Shown piece after piece: positions 1 through 10,006 of a stretch of DNA of 64,000 bases (within the stretch, counting starts at the first letter, position 1; the number at the start of each line of letters is the position of its first letter). The DNA comes from Thiomargarita sp. (GTDB lineage: Bacteria; Pseudomonadota; Gammaproteobacteria; Beggiatoales; Beggiatoaceae): assembly GCA_020721005.1 (NCBI GenBank), contig DYNP01000012.1, forward strand, positions 50,318 through 114,317, read 5' to 3'. The translations under genes were made by a program, and so were the position numbers. Below the pieces are notes generated by a model that saw nothing but the letters and a program-made list of their open reading frames with translations, made no database searches and had not been told where the DNA came from.

Positions 1-2610
1 CTTCTCATTGGCATGCAAATTCGAACCATTAGAAGGCAACACCATTCTGAAGAATTGGTATTGAAAAGAAATTTGGAGTGGCAATTGGCTATTTTTAACA
101 ACAGCACGGTAGGTATTTTGGTGGTCACTGGTGATCGAATTATTACCGAAGTCAATGACCAATTTCTAGATATGTTTGGCTATAAGCGCGCCGATTTGAT
201 AGGTCAGTCAGCTAAAATCTTGCATATTTCTCAAGAAAGTTTTTTAAAATTTGGTCGGGAAATTTACAACAAAACCATTGAACAAACAGTTTATGACTTT
301 GAATTTCCATTAAAACATCAAAATGGGGAAACTTTGTGGTGTCACATCAATGGCAGCTGTTTGGACAAATCAAACATCAAAAAAGGAGTGATTTGGATAA
401 TCATGGATGTCACTCGCAAAAAATGGATCGAGAATGAATTGGCTAAGCTGGGTCAAGTCACTGAACAACTGCTAAAAATGCCTCTCATTTTATATCGAGT
501 GAACGTGAAAGGTGGCATCATAGAAGCCAAAGGGGCAGGCCTTCAAGTCATTGGAATTTGTGACCAACAACCTTTTGAGAAGATCAATATATTTGAGTTA
601 TTTCCTGATCACAGTTGTTACTTTATGAAAACTTTAGCCACTGGCCAACCGGGTCGATTTACCATTGTTCAAAGTTGTAATAACCGGTTGATAGGACTGG
701 ATAATTTAATTATTAAAGATATAAAAAACGAAGAAATTTTGGGTATTGCTTTGGATGTGACCGAACAAATTTTGGCTGACCGAGCTTTGCGAGCAAGTGA
801 ACATTATCGACGCATTTTGATCGAAGAAGCCCAGATTGGGTTAGGTCTTTTTAACCTGCGAGGCACAATTGTGGAAGCCAACTCAGCATTTGCCAAATTA
901 ATTGGTTATTCTGTGGAAGAAATGATTTATCATTTGAATTATCGAGATTTGACGCCCAAAGCCTATTTGCGATTTGACCGGGAACAACTTAACTTATTGA
1001 AACGCAATGGTCGATTTGGACCTTATGAAAAAGAATTAATTCACAAATCAGGTTATTTAACTCCGGTGCGACTTTCTGGAGTTAAAATAGAATACAATCG
1101 TTCCCATTTTATATGGGTGAATGTTGAAAATATCAGTTTCCAAAAACAAACGGAACAAGCTTTGCAGCAAGCTAAGGAATTGGCAGAGGCGGCTAATCAT
1201 GCCAAGACTTTATTTTTGGCCAACATGAGTCATGAATTGAGAACTCCTTTAAATGGCATTTTGGGATATACGCAAATTTTGAAACGGGACAAAAGTTTGA
1301 CCCGAGAGCAGCAAAAAGGCGTGGCCGTTATTCATCGCAATGGAGAATGTTTGTTAAACTTGGTGAATGATATTTTGGAGTTGTCCAATGTAGAAATTCA
1401 TCTTGATGAATTACAACCAATTGATTTTAATTTAAATTATTTTCTAAATGAATTGGCAAGGACGGTGCAAACCCGCGCGGAACAAAAAGGGATCAGTTTC
1501 TGTTATGAGCCTCTTTCCCATTTGCCAGAATGGGTATGTACTGATCAGCGAAGATTGCGACAAATTTTGTTGAGTTTGTTGGGGAATGCTATTAAATTGA
1601 CGGAACGAGGCGGAGTTCTTTTTAAAGTGGGACTGCATCACAGTAAAATTCGTTTCCAAATAGAAGATACAGGGACTGGGCTTACTCCGGAAGAAATGGA
1701 GCGCTTATTTTTGCCTTTTGAAACTGTTGGGGAAAATTATCAGTCCCAAGGATCAAGGATTGGTTTGTCGATTACCAAGCGTCTACTTGAAATTATGGGA
1801 GGAAAATTGCATGTGGAAAGTCGGTTAGGGCAGGGCAGTTTATTTTGGTTTGCTTTATTGCTGCCAGAAGTGGTGGGGAAACCATTACAGAAGTCAGTGG
1901 CCAGTGTGGTGGGGTTTGAGGGTCCACAACGTAAGATTTTGATTGTAGACGATTCCCGGGAAAATAGGATTATACTCAAGCATTTGTTAGAACCTTTGGG
2001 ATTTGTAATGGAGGAAGCTGAGAATGGTTTAGAAGCTTTGCGAAAAGTGCGGGAGTTTTTACCGAATTTGGTGTTGATGGATTTGGTGATGTCAGTATTG
2101 GATGGTTTTGAATCCACTCGACAAATTAGAAAGGAATTTACATTTTTGCAGTTGCCTATTGTGGCCACTTCAGCCAGTGTATTTGATTATCATCAGCAGC
2201 AAAGTACAGAGGTGGGATGTAATGATTTTATTGCAAAACCTTTTTGTATGGAGATATTGTTGGAGGTTTTACAGAAGCATTTGGAGTTGACATGGATTTA
2301 TGGGGAAAAAATGCCTTTAAAATCAGTGAATTTTGAACAGTTGCCTCCCGAAAATCTTCCTAGGAATAAAATGAGTCGGAATCGGAAAATGCCTTTTTGG
2401 CCGGTATTGCCTTCTGCTGAATATGCCCGGGATATTTATTTGCTTTCCTTAGTTGGCGATATTCAAGGTATTATGGATTATTTGAATAGTTTGGAGGATT
2501 CAAATCCAGAACTGATTGAATTTATTCAAGAAGTTCGCCAGTTGGCAGAAGAAATTGAGGATGAGAAGATTCGATTGTTGTTGGAAGATTATTTGAAAAG
2601 TAGTGATTGA
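1..2610 (+). CDS. Hybrid sensor histidine kinase with three PAS-like domains and a receiver (5' end outside window)
   Basis: The reading frame is open to the first base of the window. The codons before the ATG at 13 read Leu-Leu-Ile-Gly, like the end of a membrane helix, so the true N-terminus is probably upstream. Numbered from that ATG, three PAS-like sensor domains (about 25-135, 145-260, 262-375) lead into a HisKA domain with phospho-acceptor His407 in the H-box SHELRTPLNG. An HATPase domain follows (about 510-625; N-box GNAIKLT, G1 box DTGTGL), then a receiver (about 640-757; acidic pair D646-D647, phospho-acceptor D690, Lys in AKPF). About 100 C-terminal residues are helical and unassigned. 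The kinase residues look intact, so it should autophosphorylate and relay to its own receiver. The partner regulator and the signal are unknown. There is no operon partner: mdh converges from downstream. Confidence 0.9.
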   Translation, partial: LLIGMQIRTIRRQHHSEELVLKRNLEWQLAIFNNSTVGILVVTGDRIITEVNDQFLDMFGYKRADLIGQSAKILHISQESFLKFGREIYNKTIEQTVYDFEFPLKHQNGETLWCHINGSCLDKSNIKKGVIWIIMDVTRKKWIENELAKLGQVTEQLLKMPLILYRVNVKGGIIEAKGAGLQVIGICDQQPFEKINIFELFPDHSCYFMKTLATGQPGRFTIVQSCNNRLIGLDNLIIKDIKNEEILGIALDVTEQILADRALRASEHYRRILIEEAQIGLGLFNLRGTIVEANSAFAKLIGYSVEEMIYHLNYRDLTPKAYLRFDREQLNLLKRNGRFGPYEKELIHKSGYLTPVRLSGVKIEYNRSHFIWVNVENISFQKQTEQALQQAKELAEAANHAKTLFLANMSHELRTPLNGILGYTQILKRDKSLTREQQKGVAVIHRNGECLLNLVNDILELSNVEIHLDELQPIDFNLNYFLNELARTVQTRAEQKGISFCYEPLSHLPEWVCTDQRRLRQILLSLLGNAIKLTERGGVLFKVGLHHSKIRFQIEDTGTGLTPEEMERLFLPFETVGENYQSQGSRIGLSITKRLLEIMGGKLHVESRLGQGSLFWFALLLPEVVGKPLQKSVASVVGFEGPQRKILIVDDSRENRIILKHLLEPLGFVMEEAENGLEALRKVREFLPNLVLMDLVMSVLDGFESTRQIRKEFTFLQLPIVATSASVFDYHQQQSTEVGCNDFIAKPFCMEILLEVLQKHLELTWIYGEKMPLKSVNFEQLPPENLPRNKMSRNRKMPFWPVLPSAEYARDIYLLSLVGDIQGIMDYLNSLEDSNPELIEFIQEVRQLAEEIEDEKIRLLLEDYLKSSD

Positions 2611-2656
2611 GGAATAATAAATAGTTGTTGTTGGCAGTCACGGTTGGGTTACAGGT

Positions 2657-2688
2657 TCCCTAGAGATGCGAATTAGCATTTCCAGGGA
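2657..2688. terminator. Hairpin between convergent kinase and mdh genes
   Basis: Arms of 13 bases (TCCCTAGAGATGC and GCATTTCCAGGGA, 11 of 13 paired plus a G-T pair) surround a 6-base loop. The hairpin sits in the 99-bp space between two converging genes, where a shared terminator is expected. There is no clean T-tract on either side, so the terminator role is inferred from position. Confidence 0.35.
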
Positions 2689-2709
2689 AAAATGGGAGTT
2701 AAATTAGGT

Positions 2710-3675
2710 CTAAATGACTGCTGCGCGTTCCTGTTCCAATTCTTGTTGGGTTAGAGTCAGGTAGCGACGACTGGTTTCGTCGATGGTTAGGTTTTGTACG
2801 ATGCTATATTCTCCTTGAGAATTGATGGTTATCGGGAAGGAATAGATCAGACCTTCTGGAATTCCATAGCTGCCGTCACTGGGAATGCCCATGCTGATCC
2901 AGGCGGGGTTGCCTTGTACCCAGTCTCGCATGTGGGCGAGGGCGGCAAAGGCTGCAGAGGCTGCGCTGGATTTGCCGCGCGCTTTGATGATGGCAGCTCC
3001 TCGTTGTTGAACGGTGGGCATGAATTCTTTTTCTATCCACTCTTGAGTTACAAGAGATTTGGCCGGTTGGCCGTTGACTGTGGCATAGCTGAGGTCAGGA
3101 TATTGGGTGGAGGAATGGTTGCCCCAGACTACCATGTTTTGAATGGCGGTTATGGGAACTTTTAGTTTTTGGGCAAGTTGACTTAAGGCACGATTGTGGT
3201 CCAGGCGCATCATGGAGGTGAATTGGGTGGGGGGCAAATCTGGAGCAGAGCGCATGGCAATGTAGGCATTGGTGTTGGCAGGGTTGCCGACGACCAGGAC
3301 TTTGACTCCACGTTGCGCATGTTCATTTAAGGCTCGGCCTTGGATACGAAAAATATCAGCGTTGATTTTGAGCAGGTCGTTTCTTTCCATGCCCGGTCCA
3401 CGAGGGGTAGCACCCACCAGTAAAGCGTAATTCACTTGGTTGAAGCCCACTGCTATGTTGTCGGTTATAACTATGTCTTGAAGGAGTGGATACGCACAGT
3501 CCTCTAATTCCATGGCCACTCCCGATAATGCAGGAAGGGCTGCTGGGATTTCCAGTAAGTGTAGGATCACGGGTTGATCGGTGCCTAACATTTCGCCCGA
3601 GGCAATTCTAAAGGCAAGAGAGTACGCAATTTGTCCGGCTGCTCCGGTTATGGCCACTCTGACAGGTTTTTTCAT
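2710..3675 (-). CDS. mdh: Malate dehydrogenase
   Basis: Catalyses NAD-dependent interconversion of malate and oxaloacetate in the TCA cycle, in the cytoplasm. The 321-residue protein is full length for the cytosolic-type (type 2) MDH family. It has the dinucleotide-binding motif GAAGQIAY (11-18), substrate-binding Arg98 in the mobile loop, the RLDHNRA segment with Arg157 and Asp159, and catalytic His187 in WGNHSST. A good ribosome site (AAGGAG) lies about 8 bases before the ATG. It is divergent from sucA, another TCA enzyme, across a 230-bp gap. No other TCA gene is adjacent. Confidence 0.96.
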   Translation of the reverse strand: MKKPVRVAITGAAGQIAYSLAFRIASGEMLGTDQPVILHLLEIPAALPALSGVAMELEDCAYPLLQDIVITDNIAVGFNQVNYALLVGATPRGPGMERNDLLKINADIFRIQGRALNEHAQRGVKVLVVGNPANTNAYIAMRSAPDLPPTQFTSMMRLDHNRALSQLAQKLKVPITAIQNMVVWGNHSSTQYPDLSYATVNGQPAKSLVTQEWIEKEFMPTVQQRGAAIIKARGKSSAASAAFAALAHMRDWVQGNPAWISMGIPSDGSYGIPEGLIYSFPITINSQGEYSIVQNLTIDETSRRYLTLTQQELEQERAAVI

Positions 3676-3837
3676 GAGATGAACTCCTTAAGATGGGGTG
3701 AATTGAGTTGCTTATTATGACACAGTGCACCAATTCTAGCAGCAGGGGCCAGTCATTTTTCTCTTAACTCTTTGCAGTGCTAACTTTAAATCAGTTAAAT
3801 CCAAAAGGGTAGAGTGGGGGAAATTTGAAAAAACAGT

Positions 3838-3866
3838 TATCTTTTGCCGATAGGATTGAGTATAAT
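3838..3866 (+). promoter_or_regulatory. Candidate sigma-70 promoter for sucA
   Basis: A perfect -10 hexamer TATAAT (3861-3866) lies 17 bases after a weak -35 (TTATCT, 3838-3843). Transcription would begin near 3873, giving a leader of about 33 bases before the ATG at 3906. This supports 3906, not the upstream TTG, as the sucA start. Confidence 0.4.
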
Positions 3867-3905
3867 TTGGGCCATAAACATGAACATTGGAAAAAGAGAA
3901 TTCGC

Positions 3906-6704
3906 ATGACAGACCATTCTTATTTGTACAATACGGCATTTATCGATCAGCTTTATGAGACTTATTTGCTCAATCCCACGCAATTGAGTGAGGAATGGCG
4001 GGATTATTTTGTGCAGTTGCAACAAGAAATGCCGAGTATTCAACCGGAGATTCCACATACTCCTATTAGAGAGCGATTTGCATTTGCCCGGTCTCCAGTT
4101 AAGAGCAATGGGGCGGATTTGCACTCTATTACCCTATTTGCAGATAAACAGGTTAAAGTACTGCAATTGATCAATGCGTATCGGTTTCGAGGTCACCAGA
4201 AAGCGCACTTAGATCCGTTGGAGTTATATCCTCGACCAGAGGTACCAGAGTTGCATCCAGAGTTTTATGGTCTTACCCAGGCGGATATGCGTACGGTGTT
4301 TAATACAGGTTCTCTGTATGGGGTGGAGTCTCTTTCGTTGGCTGATATTCTCAAGCGATTGGAGAAGATTTATTGTGGGACTATCGGTGCTGAATATATG
4401 CATATTACGGAGACGAAACAGAAACGTTGGATTCAGCAGCGTTTAGAAGGTACGTTGTCCGCGCCCAATTTTTTGATCAGCACTAAACTTAATATTTTGG
4501 AGCGATTGACTGCAGCTCAAGGGATTGAGGAATTGTTACATTCTCAATATGTGGGACAAAAACGCTTTTCTTTGGAAGGGGCGGAAAGTTTAATTCCTTT
4601 GTTGGATGAATTGGTTCGCCATTCTGGGGGTCAAGGCATTCAGGAGATTGTATTGGGCATGGCTCATCGGGGTCGTTTGAATGTGCTGATCAATATTTTG
4701 GGCAAACGTCCTAAGGATTTGTTTTCTGAGTTTGAAGGTACTCACCAATATCAAGGTTCTGGAGATGTCAAATATCATCAGGGGTTTTCCTGTGATGTCA
4801 TCAGTAAAAAAGGGCCCATGCACTTGGCTTTGGCTTTCAATCCTTCTCATCTAGAAATTATTTGCCCGGTGGTGGAAGGGGCCGTTCGAGCTCGTCAAGA
4901 ACGTATTGGTGACAAACAACAAGAACAGGTTTTGCCCGTATTGATCCATGGAGATGCTGCTTTTGCCGGTCAAGGGGTAGTGATGGAGACTTTTAACTTT
5001 TCTCAAACCCGAGGTTATACGACTGGGGGCACATTGCACATTGTGATCAACAATCAGATTGGATTTACCACCAGTGATCCTTTGGATTCTCGCTCTGCCT
5101 TGTATTGTACAGATGTGGCAAAAATGGTTCAGGCCCCCATTTTTCATGTCAATGGCGATGATCCTGAAGCTGTGTTGTATGTTGCTAAATTGGCTCTTAA
5201 ATTTCGCATGGAATTTCATAAAGATGTTGTGATTGATATGGTGTGTTATCGTCGCCATGGTCACAATGAATCGGATGATCCCGTGCCTACGCAACCTCTG
5301 ATGTATCGCAAAATTGCTCAACATCCTAAGGTGCAAACGATCTATTCTCAACGTTTGGTGGAAGAGGAAGTGATTGAACCGGAGGAAAGTGAACTGTTGT
5401 TGCAGCAATACAAGGCGGCTTTAAAAACTAAGGATCGAGTGGCGCCCTATGCTTCTAAGGAAGGTCTGTTTAAGCATGGGATCAATTGGAAACCTTATAT
5501 TGGCACGCATTGGACTGTGGCCACTGATACCCAAATTGAATCAGGAACTTTGCATAGGCTTATGCAAAAATTGGTGACTTTTCCACCCGATTTTACTTTG
5601 GCTCGCAGTGTTGAAAAAGTGATTGAAAGTCGGCAAAAAATGATCACCGGGGAATTGCCATTTGATTGGGGAGGTGCTGAAATTTTAGCTTATGCCAGTT
5701 TATTAGAGGAAGGTTATCCAGTGCGCCTTTCCGGTCAAGACAGTGGGCGGGGTACTTTTGCGCATCGACATGCGATTCTCCATGATCAATCGACTGGGAA
5801 AGTTTATTTACCTTTGCAACATCTCTCAGATAAACAAGCGCCTTTTTTGGTGATTAATTCCACTCTTTCAGAAGAAGCGGTATTGGCTTTTGAATATGGT
5901 TACAGTGCTTCTGATCCCGATACTCTGGTCCTATGGGAAGCTCAATTTGGAGACTTTGCAAATGGGGCGCAAGTGGTCATCGATCAATTCATCAGTTCTT
6001 CTGAAGCCAAATGGCAACGTTATTGTGGGTTGGTCATGTTGTTACCCCATGGTTATGATGGTCAGGGACCGGAACATTCTTCAGCCCGTTTGGAACGTTA
6101 TTTACAATTGTGTGCAGAAGACAATATTCAGGTGTGTGTGCCCAGCACCCCGGCTCAATTTTTTCATCTCTTGCGACGCCAAATGCGACGACCTTATCGT
6201 AAACCGTTGATTGTGATGACGCCTAAGAGTTTATTGCGTCATAAACGAGCTGTCTCTGAAATTCGGGAATTTACACAAAGTGGGTTTCAAACGGTGATTG
6301 ATGAGGTTGCAGATATTCCTCGAGAACGGGTCAAACGTTTGCTATTTTGCAGCGGAAAAGTGTATTTTGATTTGGTTGAGGCTCGTGAGAAACAGGGAAG
6401 AGAAGATGTGGCCATTATTCGTCTTGAACAATTGTATCCTTATCCTAAAGTTAAAGTGGCGGAAATTTTAGAAAGTTATCCTCATGTGCAACAGAGACTC
6501 TGGGTTCAGGAAGAGCCGCGTAATCAGGGGGCTTGGTGGTACATGCGGGCCCACATGGATATCAATTTGAGTCACCAGGAAGGAGGACGTTTGGAATATG
6601 CGGGCCGTCCCTCTTCTGCCTCTCCAGCGGCCGGCTCCTATTCTTTACATCGACAGCAGTTAGAAACCTTTCTTGCTGAGGCTTTGGGTAATCTAGTCAC
6701 GTAA
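3906..6704 (+). CDS. sucA: 2-oxoglutarate dehydrogenase E1 component
   Basis: Thiamine-diphosphate-dependent E1 subunit of the 2-oxoglutarate dehydrogenase complex; it decarboxylates 2-oxoglutarate and passes succinyl to E2. Starting at the ATG at 3906 gives 932 residues, close to the roughly 930 usual for the family, and leaves the expected N-terminus (FIDQLYETYLLNP). The frame is open back to a TTG at 3825, but that adds 27 non-conserved residues and overlaps the candidate promoter. Family signatures include IVLGMAHRGRLNVL, HGDAAFAGQG, NNQIGFTTSDP and CYRRHGHNESDDP, with PHGYDGQGPEHSSARLER in the C-terminal half. It is normally followed by sucB (E2) and lpd. Neither is here: tsaC comes next, so E2 and E3 must be encoded elsewhere. 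Confidence 0.96.
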   Translation: MTDHSYLYNTAFIDQLYETYLLNPTQLSEEWRDYFVQLQQEMPSIQPEIPHTPIRERFAFARSPVKSNGADLHSITLFADKQVKVLQLINAYRFRGHQKAHLDPLELYPRPEVPELHPEFYGLTQADMRTVFNTGSLYGVESLSLADILKRLEKIYCGTIGAEYMHITETKQKRWIQQRLEGTLSAPNFLISTKLNILERLTAAQGIEELLHSQYVGQKRFSLEGAESLIPLLDELVRHSGGQGIQEIVLGMAHRGRLNVLINILGKRPKDLFSEFEGTHQYQGSGDVKYHQGFSCDVISKKGPMHLALAFNPSHLEIICPVVEGAVRARQERIGDKQQEQVLPVLIHGDAAFAGQGVVMETFNFSQTRGYTTGGTLHIVINNQIGFTTSDPLDSRSALYCTDVAKMVQAPIFHVNGDDPEAVLYVAKLALKFRMEFHKDVVIDMVCYRRHGHNESDDPVPTQPLMYRKIAQHPKVQTIYSQRLVEEEVIEPEESELLLQQYKAALKTKDRVAPYASKEGLFKHGINWKPYIGTHWTVATDTQIESGTLHRLMQKLVTFPPDFTLARSVEKVIESRQKMITGELPFDWGGAEILAYASLLEEGYPVRLSGQDSGRGTFAHRHAILHDQSTGKVYLPLQHLSDKQAPFLVINSTLSEEAVLAFEYGYSASDPDTLVLWEAQFGDFANGAQVVIDQFISSSEAKWQRYCGLVMLLPHGYDGQGPEHSSARLERYLQLCAEDNIQVCVPSTPAQFFHLLRRQMRRPYRKPLIVMTPKSLLRHKRAVSEIREFTQSGFQTVIDEVADIPRERVKRLLFCSGKVYFDLVEAREKQGREDVAIIRLEQLYPYPKVKVAEILESYPHVQQRLWVQEEPRNQGAWWYMRAHMDINLSHQEGGRLEYAGRPSSASPAAGSYSLHRQQLETFLAEALGNLVT

Positions 6705-6705
6705 A

Positions 6706-6720
6706 AGACCTGGCAGGTCT
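6706..6720. repeat. Short palindrome after sucA
   Basis: AGACCTG and CAGGTCT are perfect 7-base arms around a single G, starting just after the sucA stop. The same AGACCTG/CAGGTCT core forms the outer stem of the hairpin at 39105-39137, so it may be a small dispersed repeat. There is no T-tract. Confidence 0.4.
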
Positions 6721-6786
6721 GCTTGCAGATTTTCAGGTATTAAAAAGAACTATTTCATGAATACGGGTGAAGGTTAAGAGGCAGTC

Positions 6787-7356
6787 ATGAAATCTGTAAT
6801 GAGTTGTCGGTGGTCGGTTAGGCAGGCGGTTAAATATTTGAAGCAAGGTCAGATCATTGCTTATCCCACTGAAGCGGTTTATGGTTTGGGTTGCAATCCT
6901 CTCGATGAATTGGCAGTGCGGCAATTGTTGGTGTTGAAGGATCGGCCTTGGCAGAAAGGAGTCATATTGATTGCAGCCGACTTGAGGCAGATGACAGATT
7001 ACTTACAACCTTTGTCCGATGAATGGTCGGCAAAAATACAAGCTCCTCAACCTCATCCTACCACCTGGTTAGTTCCGGCTCGTCCCAGCGTTCCCTATTG
7101 GTTGCGTGGGAATTCCACTTTTTTAGCAGTGCGAATTACTCAGCATGCGTTAGCTGCAGAACTATGTCGTTGCTGGGGCATGCCTGTGGTGTCTACCAGT
7201 GCCAACCCCAGTGGACGAACTCCCGCTCGAACCATTCTTAAAGTGCGATCTTATTTTGGTGACCAACTTGCCTATGTGTTGCCAGGCCAGGTGGGAAGTT
7301 ATACTCAGCCCAGTCAGATCCGTTATCTTTTTACCGATGATCTGGTACGGGCTTAG
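6787..7356 (+). CDS. tsaC: Threonylcarbamoyl-AMP synthase, TsaC/YrdC type
   Basis: Makes threonylcarbamoyl-AMP from threonine, bicarbonate and ATP, the first step of the universal tRNA t6A37 modification. The 189-residue protein is the short YrdC-domain form (E. coli TsaC is about 190) and lacks the C-terminal Sua5 domain. Visible signatures are AYPTEAVYGLGCNP near the N-terminus, LKDRPWQKGVIL, and VVSTSANPSGRTP in the C-terminal part. The ATG follows an AAGAGG site. It lies 82 bp after sucA on the same strand and may be co-transcribed. Its stop is only 6 bp from the stop of convergent nadB. Confidence 0.93.
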   Translation: MKSVMSCRWSVRQAVKYLKQGQIIAYPTEAVYGLGCNPLDELAVRQLLVLKDRPWQKGVILIAADLRQMTDYLQPLSDEWSAKIQAPQPHPTTWLVPARPSVPYWLRGNSTFLAVRITQHALAAELCRCWGMPVVSTSANPSGRTPARTILKVRSYFGDQLAYVLPGQVGSYTQPSQIRYLFTDDLVRA

Positions 7357-7362
7357 TTGAGT

Positions 7363-9009
7363 TTATCCTGAATTCGTTGTTCTCAAAGTTGTGAAAAATG
7401 AGTTATCATTGGGAGTCAAGATGGTATTTTCAGCTTTGTCCAATTGATGAGGGTAGTCGAGAATATAATGAAGTCCACGGCTTTCCTTACGAGACAACGC
7501 AGAATCGATGATCAACTCCGCGACCATAGCAAGATTGCGTAATTCGATGAGATCCGAAGTGACACGAAAGTGTCCGTAGTATTCTTCTATCTCACCTTGC
7601 AAGAGAACAATCCGCCTTTTAGCCCGTTGTAAACGTTTGGTGGTGCGTACAATTCCCACATAATCCCACATAAATCGGCGCAATTCATCCCAATTGTGGG
7701 CAACCACAACTTCCTCATCTGAGTCAGTGACGCGACTTTCATCCCAGGGGGGCAGTTCCGGAGGAAGCGGCACTTCATTTAATTGGGGAAGGATATCTAA
7801 AGCCGCGCTGTGAGCATAAACTAAACATTCCAATAAAGAATTGCTGGCCATGCGATTTGCCCCGTGTAACCCCGTATGAGCCACTTCTCCAACCGCATAG
7901 AGTCCGTCTATATCCGTAGCTCCCTGTTGGTTGGTCATAACTCCGCCACAGGTATAATGGGCAGAAGGTACGACCGGTATAGGTTGAGAAACCATATCGT
8001 AACCCAATTGGAGGCAACGCTGGTAGATGGTCGGGAAATGAGAGGTGATAAAACTGCTGGATTGGTGACTGATGTCCAAAAATACGCAATCACAACCCAA
8101 TCTTTTCATTTCGTGGTCTATGGCGCGGGCTACGATGTCTCGGGGAGCCAACTCTTCTCTGGGATCAAAGCGGTGCATGAACGGGCTACCGTCCGGCAGT
8201 CGTAATTTTCCACCTTCTCCTCGTACGGCTTCGCTGATGAGAAAAGATTGATGTTGGCGATCGGGGTAGTAGAGACAGGTGGGATGAAATTGGATGAATT
8301 CCAAGTTGGCCACTCGACAACCCGCTCGCCACGCCATGGCAATGCCGTCACCAGTGGCGACTTCTGGATTACTGGAGTATAAATAAACTTTGCCCGCTCC
8401 TCCAGTGGCTAGAAGAGTGAATCGGGCTCGAAAAGTTTCTACTTGCCCGGTGTCTTTATTGAGGATATAGGCGCCTAAACAGCGGGTTATGGGTATATTT
8501 AGTTTGGCTCCGGTGATGAGATCAACGGCAATACGGCGTTCTAATAACTTAATACGGGGATGTGCCTTGACCTTGGCGGCCAGTGTACTTACAATAGCTC
8601 GACCTGTGGCATCTTCTGCATGAATAACACGTCGATGACTATGTCCTCCTTCTCGGGTCAAATGGTACTGTAATTGACCTTTGTTATCCACTTGTTGGGT
8701 GAAGGGAACTCCTTGCTCGATCAACCAAGCAATCCGAGAGGGACCTTCAGATACTACAAATTCCACAGTGTCTGGATCTCCCAAACCGGCTCCGGCAATT
8801 AGAGTATCATCAATGTGGGAGGCTAGGGAATCTTCATCATCCAAAACAACAGAAATACCTCCTTGAGCATATTGAGTGCTACTGGAATCAAAAGCAGCTT
8901 TGGACAATAAGGTGACCGAAGCATGTTCTGCCAGTTCCAAAGCTATACTTAGACCAGCAGCACCACTGCCAATAATAAGTACATCAGTAGAAATTGATAG
9001 CGGGGACAT
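7363..9009 (-). CDS. nadB: L-aspartate oxidase
   Basis: Flavoprotein that oxidises L-aspartate to iminoaspartate, the first step of de novo NAD synthesis (NadA and NadC follow; neither is here). The 548 residues fit the family. The FAD-binding motif GSGAAG is at 14-19. Further signatures are YAQGGISV, the [17 protein letters not shown] block, [16 protein letters not shown] and [13 protein letters not shown], and a C-terminal helical domain follows. These residues also occur in succinate dehydrogenase and fumarate reductase flavoproteins, but the N-terminus (TQYAQGGI) and the single-gene context favour NadB. The ribosome site is weak (AAGAGA). It stands alone and converges on tsaC. Confidence 0.95.
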   Translation of the reverse strand: MSPLSISTDVLIIGSGAAGLSIALELAEHASVTLLSKAAFDSSSTQYAQGGISVVLDDEDSLASHIDDTLIAGAGLGDPDTVEFVVSEGPSRIAWLIEQGVPFTQQVDNKGQLQYHLTREGGHSHRRVIHAEDATGRAIVSTLAAKVKAHPRIKLLERRIAVDLITGAKLNIPITRCLGAYILNKDTGQVETFRARFTLLATGGAGKVYLYSSNPEVATGDGIAMAWRAGCRVANLEFIQFHPTCLYYPDRQHQSFLISEAVRGEGGKLRLPDGSPFMHRFDPREELAPRDIVARAIDHEMKRLGCDCVFLDISHQSSSFITSHFPTIYQRCLQLGYDMVSQPIPVVPSAHYTCGGVMTNQQGATDIDGLYAVGEVAHTGLHGANRMASNSLLECLVYAHSAALDILPQLNEVPLPPELPPWDESRVTDSDEEVVVAHNWDELRRFMWDYVGIVRTTKRLQRAKRRIVLLQGEIEEYYGHFRVTSDLIELRNLAMVAELIIDSALSRKESRGLHYILDYPHQLDKAENTILTPNDNSFFTTLRTTNSG

Positions 9010-9539
9010 AGAATTATCTCTTTTTCGTTTATGGTTGAACCTGAAGTGTAGCGGACAATTCCCCTCCTTGTCAAGAAAGGGTTAGGAACAATCATCCTTA
9101 TCAATAGAATTTAAGGTGTGTCATCAAATGACGGCATTTTCAGGACTGCCACTCCTTTAAGTCCGCGTAGGATGGATAACGCCCTCCTCAACCAAATATT
9201 CTGACCTTATAAAGTTCCTTATCATATTCAAACTGATATTTACGATTCTTTTAAACTGCCAATTTATATCATCTTTTGACGACACTGTCTATGACGATTC
9301 AGAAAATAATTGACGTATTTACTGAAATGAGTTGGCTATTCTGTTTGTATAAATCCTGATAAGTACAATCTCTATAAAGTATATCCCTCCCAAATTCACC
9401 CCCTAAGTCCTGAGAAAGGCAATTTCTACCCCCTTTCTCAAAAATTCACCTCTCTCAATCCGAAATTATGATCTGTTTTTTGTGGAAAAGATCAGATAAA
9501 ATCAAAACCTGGACCTTGGCTCACCCCTTAAATAACCTT
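9010..9539. other. Gene-free stretch between nadB and the 9540 gene
   Basis: No convincing gene, RNA or full repeat element is seen in these 530 AT-rich bases. Bases around 9058-9105 resemble degenerate copies of the GGAGGG/CCCTCC intergenic repeat also found at 27.55-27.67 kb. The promoters for nadB (minus) and the 9540 gene (plus) must lie here, but no strong -35/-10 pair was found. Confidence 0.5.
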
Positions 9540-9902
9540 ATGACCAAAATAATATCCCTTATCATCGTATTAGCACTCCTCCCTAGCACTCAAGCTCAGG
9601 AGTTACAAAACCAAGCTGACCGCCTCCCCGGTCTAGTTCAACTCTTAAACTCCAAAATGTTCCAACAAGGACTGACCATTTGCTCCACCCATCCTTGGCG
9701 GGGAGTAGAATACACGCAAAATTTGCAACTCGAATACCTACAATGGGTGTTAAATACCTCCATGGACAACAATGACGCGGCCTTTCGCAAACAAGTGGCC
9801 CAACTGATTATCAAGGCAGGGGAGGATCTGCAACTGATCAGAAAACAATGTTTGGCTCTCGAACAAACATCTCCCCCCTCAACGAACAAAGAAACCCCTT
9901 AA
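9540..9902 (+). CDS. Small secreted protein of unknown function
   Basis: Not recognised. Starting at the ATG at 9540, the 120-residue product opens with a signal-peptide-like segment (Met-Thr-Lys, then a run of Ile/Leu/Val/Ala) with a likely cleavage site after TQA. The frame also has an ATG at 9468, which would add 24 residues and hide the signal peptide. Neither start has a clear ribosome site. The mature part of about 100 residues is probably helical, with two cysteines (in TICSTHPW and RKQCLAL). It is first in a same-strand run of three unrecognised genes (9540, 10007, 10584). Confidence 0.6.
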   Translation: MTKIISLIIVLALLPSTQAQELQNQADRLPGLVQLLNSKMFQQGLTICSTHPWRGVEYTQNLQLEYLQWVLNTSMDNNDAAFRKQVAQLIIKAGEDLQLIRKQCLALEQTSPPSTNKETP

Positions 9903-10006
9903 TTTCCTCAAACTTGAGAATGAAATTTGTACCTCCTATTTCATTCTCCCCAACTCCCCTGCTGATTAAAATACAGGCAACCTTAAAATACCTCAGGACC
10001 TCTGAC

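Noticed and set aside
3825..3905. Upstream TTG start that would extend SucA by 27 residues
   Set aside because: The extension overlaps a TATAAT box, is not like SucA N-termini, and the ATG at 3906 gives the normal 932 residues.
4851..5408. 185-codon minus-strand frame inside sucA
   Set aside because: Shadow of a certain gene; His-rich composition is an antisense artefact.
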